Under the pieces are notes generated by a model. That model did no database searches. It was not told the DNA's origin and saw nothing but the letters and a program-made list of their open reading frames with translations. Of a DNA stretch of 7,961 bases, positions 1 through 6,740 are shown one piece after another. The translations under genes were made by a program, and so were the position numbers. The stretch's first letter is position 1. Each line of letters begins with the position of its first letter. The DNA comes from Defluviitaleaceae bacterium (lineage in GTDB: Bacteria > Bacillota > Clostridia > Lachnospirales > WQUN01): the NCBI GenBank assembly GCA_009783525.1, contig WRDG01000100.1:1-7961 (forward strand), read 5' to 3'.

Positions 1-758
1 CTGCGGCGCCAAACGGCGGCACGGAAGAGTCGCAGGCCGAAATACTGCCGCCGGCGTACGATATGCAAACCGAATACGAATACGGCGGCCTTGACATAGG
101 GCAGCCCTATGCGGGCGGCGCGGGGGACGACGACGTAACGGAGATACAGGTAAAAACTCTTGAACGGACGGCGGACGAAAACATCAGGATGTATTTCGAT
201 TCAAACGGGAATCCTTCAGGCATTGTGTTTACATCGGACGGATTACCGCTAAGGCCGTATTCAGAAATATATGAGCATCTTATGGGCATGAACCTCATCG
301 ATTCGGATTTCAATATAATTAATAATCCGGGCGGGTCGGATGCCGAAGGCAATTCAACTGACATGCCGTACCATATACTGGTGCCGCAGCCAAACGGCAC
401 ATTTATTGAAGTCGATCGTTTTAACGTGCCGTACGGCATGTGGGAGTGGGACGAAGAAACGGAAGAATTTATTTTTCTTGAGTTTGAAGTTATGCCGCTT
501 GCCATGTGGAGATGGGACGACGAAAAGGACGAATGGCTGCTGATCGATTTCCGTGACCCCCCGCTTGGCTGGTGGGTTTTTGACGACGAAAACGGCGATT
601 GGAATTTCATACAGTTCGGCTTGTTAGACGCAAGCAATTCGCCAAACACGGGCGACCGTCAAAAAGGAGCCGCCGCCGCATTAATTACTCTGCTGATAAG
701 CCTGGCAGGCTTTGCGGTGCTTGTGTTTATCAAAAAAAGATTGATAAATTATGGATAA
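1..758 (+). CDS. Cell-surface protein with Trp/acid-rich repeats and C-terminal sorting-like signal (5' partial)
   Basis: The reading frame is open to the left edge (in phase from base 3), so the true start is probably outside the window. The ATG at 63 is only the first Met seen, and residue numbers below count from it. The visible part is acidic and low in complexity at first. It then has three imperfect repeats of 22-23 residues (about 121-187), each with a W-x-W/F-D-D/E core followed by an aromatic/hydrophobic strand. The C-terminus reads SPNTGD (193-198), a hydrophobic helix (about 202-223) and KKR (224-226). This is the layout of a Gram-positive sorting signal, with Ser where LPXTG proteins have Leu. 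The protein is therefore probably envelope-anchored with its bulk outside the cell; attachment by sortase is inferred. Its 3' end overlaps the next gene by 8 bases, so the two are co-transcribed. The molecular function is unknown. Confidence 0.75.
   Translation, partial: AAPNGGTEESQAEILPPAYDMQTEYEYGGLDIGQPYAGGAGDDDVTEIQVKTLERTADENIRMYFDSNGNPSGIVFTSDGLPLRPYSEIYEHLMGMNLIDSDFNIINNPGGSDAEGNSTDMPYHILVPQPNGTFIEVDRFNVPYGMWEWDEETEEFIFLEFEVMPLAMWRWDDEKDEWLLIDFRDPPLGWWVFDDENGDWNFIQFGLLDASNSPNTGDRQKGAAAALITLLISLAGFAVLVFIKKRLINYG
423..623 (+). repeat. Three tandem 22-23-residue Trp/acid protein repeats
   Basis: Three consecutive units (residues 121-143, 144-165 and 166-187 counted from the ATG at 63) share the pattern [VMP]P-[YL]-[GA]-[MW]-W-x-[WF]-D-[ED]-E, then an acidic turn, then an aromatic/hydrophobic strand. 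A fourth, degenerate half-unit may precede them at about residues 109-120. The alternating pattern suggests short beta-hairpins. The DNA of the units has diverged, so this is an old protein-level repeat and not a recent duplication. Confidence 0.65.
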
Positions 759-1980
759 GAAAAAATGGCATTCGGTAAAATTTTTGTTTGCCGCGGGCAT
801 TATTGCGCAGGGCGCCGCTGCGGGCAAAAACGTGCTGGCGGCGGCGGAAACAGACTTAAACGAAACGGCGGCCGCTCAAGAAAACCTGGAGTTAACGGAT
901 CAAACCGAAATACAGGCCGAAGACCGGGATTTTTTTATCGACAGCGCAAAGGAGTTTTGCGATGCCGTTAACAGCCAAAAAACGGAATTGAACGAAACGT
1001 TTTTTTTAAACATAAACACCGCGCTCGCTCCCGATGTCCAAACGATATTGCAGAACATGGACACCGGCATGACCGCCTGCTCATGGAAATTTCAAAAATC
1101 AAACGGCGGAAGCGACGGCAAAAACGACAATGACTACACATTGTTTATGTTTGAGGCGGAGTACAGAGACGACATAAAAGTTTTGCAGGCGTTTCATAAC
1201 AACGGGCTGTGTTCAAAGCTTTCGGCGAGCGAAGCCGCGATGATGGAAAAGGCAAAGGACATCGTGGGAAATATAATTTCGCCGGATATGAACGAATACG
1301 ACAAGGCGTTGGCCGTACACGACTACATAATAAAAAACGGAAGATACGAAACCGCTGCGGAAGACGCCGACGTGCAAAAAAGCCTGTTCAAAACAGAAGG
1401 CATTTTAATGAACGGCATGGGCGTATGCTCGTCCTATGCGGGCGCCATGAATCTTTTGCTGGGCATGGCAGATATGGAATGTGTATTCGTCACGGGCGTC
1501 GCCCAAAACAAAGACGGCATTGCCGAGCTTCACGCCTGGAATAAAGTGAACATCGGCGGGATGTGGTACAACATCGACGCCGCATGGGACGATCCCGACT
1601 CGGATAAGCTGGGAGACGTCAGCTACAGTTATTTTGCCGTTACGGACGAGACGCTGTCCGCGGATCATTCTTGGAACAGGGATGCGTTCCCGCAAAGCGC
1701 GGTCAGCACGTATTACAACTATTTTAACTACAACGGCGTTGTAGCGGACAATTACGCCGATTTTAAAGAAATTGTAAAGCAGTGCGTCAAGCAAAGCGTC
1801 GACCAAACAGCAAGCGGGCAAAAGGACGGCGGTGATGTCTTGGTGCGCTTGTATGTTCAAAACTACGACGCAAAAAAATACAACGTAAATTTTATTTTCG
1901 ACCTGCTGCCTTCCGCGACAACCTGCGTCCATTCAAAAATTGCGGGCACGTCTGGGGAGTTCGTAATAAAAATTAATTAG
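751..1980 (+). CDS. Secreted transglutaminase-like (papain-fold) protein
   Basis: This 409-residue protein has a signal peptide: positively charged KKK near the N-terminus, a hydrophobic stretch at about 10-30, and a likely cleavage site in the Ala-rich run around 30-33. After an acidic linker and an unassigned region (about 55-165) comes a transglutaminase-like core. The expected triad is visible: Cys226 in GVCSSYA, His261 in HAWN and Asp276 in NIDAAWDD, followed by the usual SYFAVTDE and DHSW signature (about 294-308). Bacterial proteins of this type are mostly predicted peptidases or amide-bond-modifying enzymes of the envelope, not proven cross-linkers. The last 80 residues form a separate unassigned domain. 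The gene starts inside the 3' end of the anchored surface-protein gene with no strong ribosome site, which suggests translational coupling. That neighbour is a plausible substrate or partner, but this is inference. Confidence 0.85.
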   Translation: MDKKKWHSVKFLFAAGIIAQGAAAGKNVLAAAETDLNETAAAQENLELTDQTEIQAEDRDFFIDSAKEFCDAVNSQKTELNETFFLNINTALAPDVQTILQNMDTGMTACSWKFQKSNGGSDGKNDNDYTLFMFEAEYRDDIKVLQAFHNNGLCSKLSASEAAMMEKAKDIVGNIISPDMNEYDKALAVHDYIIKNGRYETAAEDADVQKSLFKTEGILMNGMGVCSSYAGAMNLLLGMADMECVFVTGVAQNKDGIAELHAWNKVNIGGMWYNIDAAWDDPDSDKLGDVSYSYFAVTDETLSADHSWNRDAFPQSAVSTYYNYFNYNGVVADNYADFKEIVKQCVKQSVDQTASGQKDGGDVLVRLYVQNYDAKKYNVNFIFDLLPSATTCVHSKIAGTSGEFVIKIN

Positions 1981-1986
1981 GGTGGG
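1979..1986 (+). promoter_or_regulatory. Ribosome binding site for the GTG start at 1996
   Basis: The purine-rich AGGGTGGG overlaps the stop codon of the transglutaminase-like gene and lies 9 bases before GTG at 1996. There is no in-frame ATG near the start of the following gene, so this site supports the GTG as its initiation codon. Confidence 0.55.
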
Positions 1987-1995
1987 ACTATAAGC

Positions 1996-2934
1996 GTGAA
2001 GCCGGACGGAAAAGAATATGTCACTTTAACGCGTCCGCAGGAACCCTCCGGCGCAAACGAAGCTCCGCGTGATTTTTTAAACGGGCAAAACGGTTTCGTA
2101 TGCTTCAATTTTACAGAGCTTTTAAGGAACGGCGACTTTGACGTTCGCCGCGCCGCCGAAGACGATCCCGGCCTTACACTTTGCGAGTACGGCGAAAAGC
2201 TTCTGCGTCTTTTGGACTTGGCTCCCGAAATTGAAACAATACTAAATAAATTTGCGGTCCGGGATTTTAACCTGCGTAAAAATGACTATAAAAAAATCGA
2301 TTCGATGCTTGCGCTGCTGGAAGATCTCAAATGCGGCAAATTCGTAGTCGAATTATTTTTTTTGAAAAACGCCAACCAAAAAAAAGCTAACTGGGATTTG
2401 GCGGCCGCGCAGTCCGAATCGGTTTTAGAAAGCTACCGGCAGTTTTGCAAACGGATATTGAACGCAAAGCAATCGCGGACGGATGCCGTAAACGGAGAAG
2501 CACCGCATCCGTATAACAATGACATGACTTTGAAGCGGCTGCTTGACGAGATGGAACAGAGCGGCGAGAACCGCAAAAAAGTGATTATGGCGGTCGACGA
2601 TTCGCCGGATATTTTGCGGGCGGTATTTGTTGTACTTAACAGCCGGTATAAGGTCGTCCCGGTAAACGATCCTAAAAATTTCGAAAAAGTATTAAAACAC
2701 GTCAAACCCGATTTGTTTTTATTGGACTACATGATGCCCGAGCTGACGGGATTTGACCTCGTGGCGGTCATACGCGGGCTTAGGGAGCATGAAAAGACGC
2801 CCGTCATTATCTTGACATCCGAAAGCGCGATAGATAAAAAATCGGCGGCCATAATGCTCGGCGCCGATGATTATGTTATCAAGCCCATCACCGCGAATGA
2901 ACTGCGCGATGTGGTCGCTAAGTATTTGCCGTAA
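1996..2934 (+). CDS. Response-regulator-like protein: unidentified helical N-terminus plus C-terminal receiver domain
   Basis: This is a 312-residue cytoplasmic protein with no signal peptide or membrane segment. Residues about 196-312 form a complete receiver (REC) domain: acidic pair Asp201-Asp202, phospho-acceptor Asp244 in LLDYMMPELTG, conserved Thr274 in ILTSE, and Lys297-Pro298 in VIKPI. All residues needed for phosphorylation and signalling are present. There is no DNA-binding or enzymatic domain after it, so any output must lie in the N-terminal 190 residues, which are mostly predicted helix and which I do not recognise. A partner histidine kinase is not in the window. The gene follows the transglutaminase-like gene by 15 bases in the same direction, so the three are likely one operon. 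Translation starts at GTG with a good upstream purine-rich site. It could act by protein-protein interaction, for example in an envelope-stress or motility pathway, but the sequence does not decide this. Confidence 0.85.
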   Translation: MKPDGKEYVTLTRPQEPSGANEAPRDFLNGQNGFVCFNFTELLRNGDFDVRRAAEDDPGLTLCEYGEKLLRLLDLAPEIETILNKFAVRDFNLRKNDYKKIDSMLALLEDLKCGKFVVELFFLKNANQKKANWDLAAAQSESVLESYRQFCKRILNAKQSRTDAVNGEAPHPYNNDMTLKRLLDEMEQSGENRKKVIMAVDDSPDILRAVFVVLNSRYKVVPVNDPKNFEKVLKHVKPDLFLLDYMMPELTGFDLVAVIRGLREHEKTPVIILTSESAIDKKSAAIMLGADDYVIKPITANELRDVVAKYLP

Positions 2935-2949
2935 AATTATGGCGGTTCT

Positions 2950-3861
2950 TTATTTTAAAAGATTATCTAGTATCATATTCAAGTCGTTTTCTAAATTACC
3001 ATTATAATCATCATGTGGTATACCAAGTAGATTTAAAATTTTACCGAACTTTTTATAGCCATTTTTACTTCTAAGTTCTACCCATTGTATGTTCAATTGA
3101 TCAAATTGATCTTTATTTTGCTGTGATAATGTATCTGCAATAAAAATATTGGTGTTCCTTGCGATGGCTGCATCTGCGCTTTCCGGATTTCCTTTACCCA
3201 TTAATTTAACTTCGCATAAATATTCGGTGTTGTTATTAATCAAAACAAAATCGTTTTCTCTGTCAACTTTTTTCTTATTATCTTTAATAAAATGAGTTGC
3301 TTTATAATAAGTTTCGGGTACTTTATACAGCTTGCATAAAAAAAGCATTAAGTGTTTTTCAACCCCTTTGCCTGCAGCACTCCATAAACCACCCGCCAAA
3401 GCTGCTCTTTTTACAGCTAAAACATTAATAACAATTAAACTTTCGTTTACATTTAAATCTACCGACACACTTTTAAGTTTTATGGTTAATGTCAGGTCAA
3501 CATCATTGTCAATTTCGATTAAAGATTTAATGTTTTCAAACAAAGCGTCAAAATGCTCATCGGCCGCTTCTAAAACAATTTTTTTTGATACCGAATGATA
3601 CATATTGCTGATAGTTTTTTTATTTAAACCCGAATTTATTGCTATATCGTCGACGGAATAATTTTTACATAAAAATGATTTTTTATACCAATCAATTGTT
3701 ATATTTTTTGATTCAAGCTTTGCGTGTACTATTTTTTTGAAAAAATCAATTGCATATTGCAAAAATTCCGCATTTAACAAATTAATTATTTCTATTCGAT
3801 AATCAGTTGAATTAATGATATGGATGATAATTCTTTTTATTACATGATTCGTTAATGTCAT
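2950..3861 (-). CDS. Type II restriction endonuclease, CfrBI-like
   Basis: This is a 303-residue cytoplasmic protein, predicted to cut unmethylated DNA. The C-terminal half carries a PD-(D/E)xK-type nuclease signature: Asp204 (in ENDF), then Glu217-Val-Lys219 in EYLCEVKLMGKGNPESAD. It is preceded by GGLWSAAGKGVEK (about 157-169). This combination matches my memory of the CfrBI family, which cuts CCWWGG; the family call is from recognition and was not computed. Residues about 66-90 (SVDDIAINSGLNKKTISN core) look like a helix-turn-helix and could serve in DNA recognition or in self-regulation. The start is well supported: AAGGAGA lies 7 bases before ATG. The ATG overlaps the methyltransferase stop as ATGA, so the nuclease is translated after, and coupled to, its protective methylase. 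That order is sensible for safe establishment. The gene is AT-rich like its partner. Confidence 0.75.
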   Translation of the reverse strand: MTLTNHVIKRIIIHIINSTDYRIEIINLLNAEFLQYAIDFFKKIVHAKLESKNITIDWYKKSFLCKNYSVDDIAINSGLNKKTISNMYHSVSKKIVLEAADEHFDALFENIKSLIEIDNDVDLTLTIKLKSVSVDLNVNESLIVINVLAVKRAALAGGLWSAAGKGVEKHLMLFLCKLYKVPETYYKATHFIKDNKKKVDRENDFVLINNNTEYLCEVKLMGKGNPESADAAIARNTNIFIADTLSQQNKDQFDQLNIQWVELRSKNGYKKFGKILNLLGIPHDDYNGNLENDLNMILDNLLK

Positions 3862-5237
3862 TTTATATTCTCCTTAAATGCATCGAGCGATAAAAAACGT
3901 GTTTCGCGTTCTTTTATCAAACGATTATAGTTTTTTTGCGTTTTCATATATTCAAAATAATTTGCTTCTTTTTCTGTTAAAAAAAACAATCTGTCTAATG
4001 ATTTAGCTGTTTTTCCAACTGTACCGCTTCCGCCGAACGGATCAAAAACGAGATCTCCTTTATATGAATAATATTGTATTACTTTTTTACATAATTCAAC
4101 AGGAAAGACTGCAGTATGTATTTTATCAAAACAAGGATCAATTTTCCAAACATTGGTCGTTTCGAAACCATCTGCCACTTTGCTTCTAAAAATTGTTTCA
4201 TTATCATATTGATGTATATTCCAATCAAGAAGCTTTTCCGTCGTTTTTCTGTACACCATAACATATTCGGTAACAGGATTCGGTTTATAGCCCAAAGGTT
4301 TTCTGTGTTGTTGAAAACCACCGACACGGTTTTTTACACTTGCTTCCGGTTTTACCCAAATAATATCATCAATAAATTCCCATCCCATTTCTATTAAATA
4401 AGGATGAATATCAAAAGGTATCGGGTATCTTTTACTTGCATGTGCGCGGCTTATGCGAGGTACTATAATAGGAGATGTATTAAGTAAAAAGAACCGCCCT
4501 TCTTTAGTAATTCGATAAACTTCTTTAAAAACATCCGATAAAAATTCGAGATATGCTTTATATGACGGATATATCGAATAGTCTCTTGCGTTGTAATAAG
4601 GCGGCGATGTAAATGTTAAATGAACACTTTCATCAGGTACATATTTTAATGCTTCTAAAACATCGGCGTTGACAATTGTATTTTTTAAAAACTCGTATGT
4701 TTCTGTATGCGGAAATGAATTATTTTTGTTTTTTTTAATCGAAAAATATTCTTTATATATAACAGTCCTTATCATTTCGTTTTGATGGTTTATTAAAGGT
4801 TTCAAATGCTCTTCTACATCGTTGTCTTTTTCGAATACTAACAAACCTCGAATAGCTTGGCATACAATCTTTGGATCGTCATCATTAAGGAATTCATACA
4901 AATATTTTTTGTTGTCTTTTTGTCTTTGTCTACCAATCGCTGAAACAATTTCTCTGCGAACGCTTGTATCTTTTTCGGTTTCATATAAATTAATAAGTTT
5001 ATCAATATTTGATTTGCCGTTTAATTTTCCAATATTTTTGACTGCATTTAATCTGATTTGCGAGTGGCTGTGTTCCAGCAATCCGTAAAGAAAATTTCCG
5101 TTAAAATTATATGGCAGACGGCCCAGATTTTCTAAAATAAATACGATACTACCTATATCACGGTAAGAATTAACAAGATCGGCAACAGCTTCGCCGCCGT
5201 TTAGTTTTAATTGAAAAATATTTTCTTTACTTAGCAT
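3858..5237 (-). CDS. Site-specific DNA methyltransferase (probable N4-cytosine, beta-type) with N-terminal HEAT-like repeats
   Basis: This 459-residue protein is predicted to transfer a methyl group from S-adenosylmethionine to DNA and so protect the host from the adjacent nuclease. The catalytic motif IV is TSPPYYN (210-216); the SPPY form is typical of N4-cytosine enzymes. It precedes the AdoMet-binding motif I FDPFGGSGTVG (398-408), with a motif-X-like HTAVFP (374-379) just before it. This is the permuted beta-class order. The stretch of about 298-365 between them probably holds the target-recognition region. Residues about 1-168 are not part of a usual methylase core: they contain repeated amphipathic helix pairs such as QIRLNAVKNIGKL and SVRREIVSAIGR, typical of HEAT/armadillo-like solenoids. 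Translation starts at ATG after AGAAGG at 10 bases. The gene starts only 18 bases after the DUF1846 stop and overlaps the nuclease start by 4 bases. Confidence 0.87.
   Translation of the reverse strand: MLSKENIFQLKLNGGEAVADLVNSYRDIGSIVFILENLGRLPYNFNGNFLYGLLEHSHSQIRLNAVKNIGKLNGKSNIDKLINLYETEKDTSVRREIVSAIGRQRQKDNKKYLYEFLNDDDPKIVCQAIRGLLVFEKDNDVEEHLKPLINHQNEMIRTVIYKEYFSIKKNKNNSFPHTETYEFLKNTIVNADVLEALKYVPDESVHLTFTSPPYYNARDYSIYPSYKAYLEFLSDVFKEVYRITKEGRFFLLNTSPIIVPRISRAHASKRYPIPFDIHPYLIEMGWEFIDDIIWVKPEASVKNRVGGFQQHRKPLGYKPNPVTEYVMVYRKTTEKLLDWNIHQYDNETIFRSKVADGFETTNVWKIDPCFDKIHTAVFPVELCKKVIQYYSYKGDLVFDPFGGSGTVGKTAKSLDRLFFLTEKEANYFEYMKTQKNYNRLIKERETRFLSLDAFKENIK
3869..3875 (-). promoter_or_regulatory. 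Strong ribosome binding site of the endonuclease gene
   Basis: On the minus strand AAGGAGA lies 7 bases before the ATG at 3861, inside the 3' end of the methyltransferase gene. It is the best Shine-Dalgarno match in the window. It fixes the endonuclease start and shows that the nuclease can be translated independently of, as well as coupled to, the methylase. Confidence 0.75.
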
Positions 5238-5247
5238 CGTTTTTACA

Positions 5248-5253
5248 CCTTCT
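5248..5253 (-). promoter_or_regulatory. Ribosome binding site of the methyltransferase gene
   Basis: On the minus strand AGAAGG lies 10 bases before the ATG at 5237 and just after the DUF1846 stop codon (5256-5258). The 18-base gap has no room for a separate promoter. Transcription must therefore come from the upstream genes or from a promoter inside the DUF1846 coding region. Confidence 0.6.
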
Positions 5254-5255
5254 TT

Positions 5256-6740
5256 TCATTTCCTAAACAGCCTGTCGTTATGGAACACCGGCTCGCAGGT
5301 TATGTTCACGCCGAGGCGCTTAAAGACGTTGAAGTCCACTTGGGACAAAATCACCGTCGAATGCGCCTCGCTGTTTTTTAACAGCGGGAGCTGTTCCAAA
5401 ACCTTTTCGGCGGTGGGGTTTGTGGCGGTGCAGATGGAGAGCGCGATAAGAACCTCGTCGGTGTGCAGCCGCGGGTTGACGTTACCCAAAAAATGCAGCT
5501 TGAGACGCTGGATCGGCTCGATCATTATAGGCGAGATGAGTTTTACGTCGTCGCCGATGTTCGCCAAATATTTTAAGGCGTTAAGCAGCGCGGCGGCGGA
5601 CGCGCCGAGCAGCGGCGTGGTCTTGCCGGTGATGGTCGTGCCGCAGGGGAGCTCGAGGGCGACGCAGTCGGTGCCGGACTGCTCGGCTTTGTTTAGCGCG
5701 GCGAGCGTTACGGCTCGCTGTGATGCTTCCGCGCCCGTGGCGTTCATAAGCAGCTCGAGTTTTTGGATCTCCTGCCGCAGGCCGCCGTCGTTGCGGTCGG
5801 CGCACAGCGCGTTGTAATAACGCCTGATGATTTCCTGCCTGGCCGCTTCAATGCAGACGTCCTCGTCGCAAATACATTCCGAGATGAGGTTCACGCCCAT
5901 GTCGGTGGGCGACTTGTACGGCGACACGCCCCATATCTGCTTGAATATCGCGTCAAGCACCAAAAAGCCCTCCACGTCGCGGTTGTAGCTCGTGGCGGTA
6001 ACGCCGTAGGCTTCCAAATGAAACGGGTCGATAAGGTTTATGTCGCCCACGTTTGTGGTCGCGGCTTCGTAAGCGAGGTTGATCGGGTGGCGCGGCGCAA
6101 GATCCCATACGGGGAATGTCTCAAACTTTGCATAGCCCGCGCTCACGCCGCGTTTAAACTCGTGGTAAAGCTGCGAGAGGCACGCCGCCATTTTGCCGCT
6201 TGACGCGCCCGGCCCCGCCACAACAATAAGCGGCCGTTCGGTTTCAATAAAATCGTTTTGCCCGAAACCGTTTTCGCCAGTGATAAGCGGGATGTTGGTC
6301 GGATAGTCCGCAATAGGGTAATGCAGGTACACCGTCACGCCGAGCAGCTCGAGCTTGCGCTTGAACCGCACCGCCGCGTCCTGGCCCGCGAACTGCGAAA
6401 TGACCACGCTGTTGACCAAAAAACCCTCCGAGCGGAAAGCGTCCGTCTGCCGCAGAATTTCTTCGTCATAGGTGATGCCGTAGTCGCCCGTGACTTTATT
6501 TTTTTCGATGTCCGACGCTTTTACGACAAGCACTATTTCGGCTATGCCCGACAGTTTGCTGAGCATCTGCACTTTTGAATTTGGCGCGAAGCCCGGCAGC
6601 ACGCGCGAGGCGTGAAAATCGTCGAACAGCTTGCCGCCGAACTCAAGGTACAGCTTGTTGCCGAACTGTCCGATGCGCTGCGCGATCTTTTCCGACTGCA
6701 GCGCGATATATTTTTCGTGGCTGAAACCTATGCGATACAT
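5256..6740 (-). CDS. UPF0371 / DUF1846 family protein
   Basis: This 494-residue cytoplasmic protein matches the usual length of the family. Recognisable segments are the N-terminal IGFSHEKYIALQS, the glycine-rich GPGASSGKMA (176-185), a phosphate-loop-like motif that may bind a nucleotide, YAKFETFPVWDLAP (203-216), and the second conserved segment GTTITGKTTPLLGASAAALLNALKYLA (367-393, key residues T369, G372, K373, G379). The family has known structures but, as far as I know, no settled function. The start is ATG at 6740 with a weak AAAGG seven bases upstream (6748-6752). It overlaps the end of the oxidoreductase gene by 13 bases, so the two are co-transcribed and probably translationally coupled. 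The stop is followed at once by the methyltransferase ribosome site. Composition is GC-rich, like the oxidoreductase and unlike the R-M genes. Confidence 0.9.
   Translation of the reverse strand: MYRIGFSHEKYIALQSEKIAQRIGQFGNKLYLEFGGKLFDDFHASRVLPGFAPNSKVQMLSKLSGIAEIVLVVKASDIEKNKVTGDYGITYDEEILRQTDAFRSEGFLVNSVVISQFAGQDAAVRFKRKLELLGVTVYLHYPIADYPTNIPLITGENGFGQNDFIETERPLIVVAGPGASSGKMAACLSQLYHEFKRGVSAGYAKFETFPVWDLAPRHPINLAYEAATTNVGDINLIDPFHLEAYGVTATSYNRDVEGFLVLDAIFKQIWGVSPYKSPTDMGVNLISECICDEDVCIEAARQEIIRRYYNALCADRNDGGLRQEIQKLELLMNATGAEASQRAVTLAALNKAEQSGTDCVALELPCGTTITGKTTPLLGASAAALLNALKYLANIGDDVKLISPIMIEPIQRLKLHFLGNVNPRLHTDEVLIALSICTATNPTAEKVLEQLPLLKNSEAHSTVILSQVDFNVFKRLGVNITCEPVFHNDRLFRK

Larger units (their letters stand above)
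2935..5255. other. AT-rich restriction-modification island between two convergent operons
   Basis: Base composition drops sharply in this block and recovers on both sides. Hand counts give 13 G+C of 60 at 4681-4740, against 37 of 60 at 6361-6420. The block holds exactly two genes, a DNA methyltransferase and a restriction endonuclease. The noncoding gap is 15 bases to the receiver-protein stop on the left and 18 bases to the DUF1846 stop on the right. No integrase, transposase, convincing target duplication or terminal inverted repeat was found at either seam. This is consistent with acquisition by homologous or illegitimate recombination at a gene junction that tolerates insertion. Confidence 0.7.

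Noticed and set aside
107..649. Minus-strand open frame opposite the surface-protein gene
   Set aside because: It is Ser-rich from the complement of acidic codons, with no recognisable domain. The plus-strand protein has clear repeats and an anchor.
1405..1932. Minus-strand open frame opposite the transglutaminase-like gene
   Set aside because: The plus strand carries an intact Cys-His-Asp triad here. The antisense frame has no supporting feature.
2935..5260. Possible short direct repeat (TTCTTT) at the two seams of the R-M island
   Set aside because: Six bases in T-rich sequence is expected by chance and is not a convincing target duplication.
5302..6578. Several plus-strand open frames opposite the DUF1846 gene (5302-5817, 5763-6203, 6258-6578)
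   Set aside because: They are antisense to a conserved family protein and show no motifs or ribosome sites.
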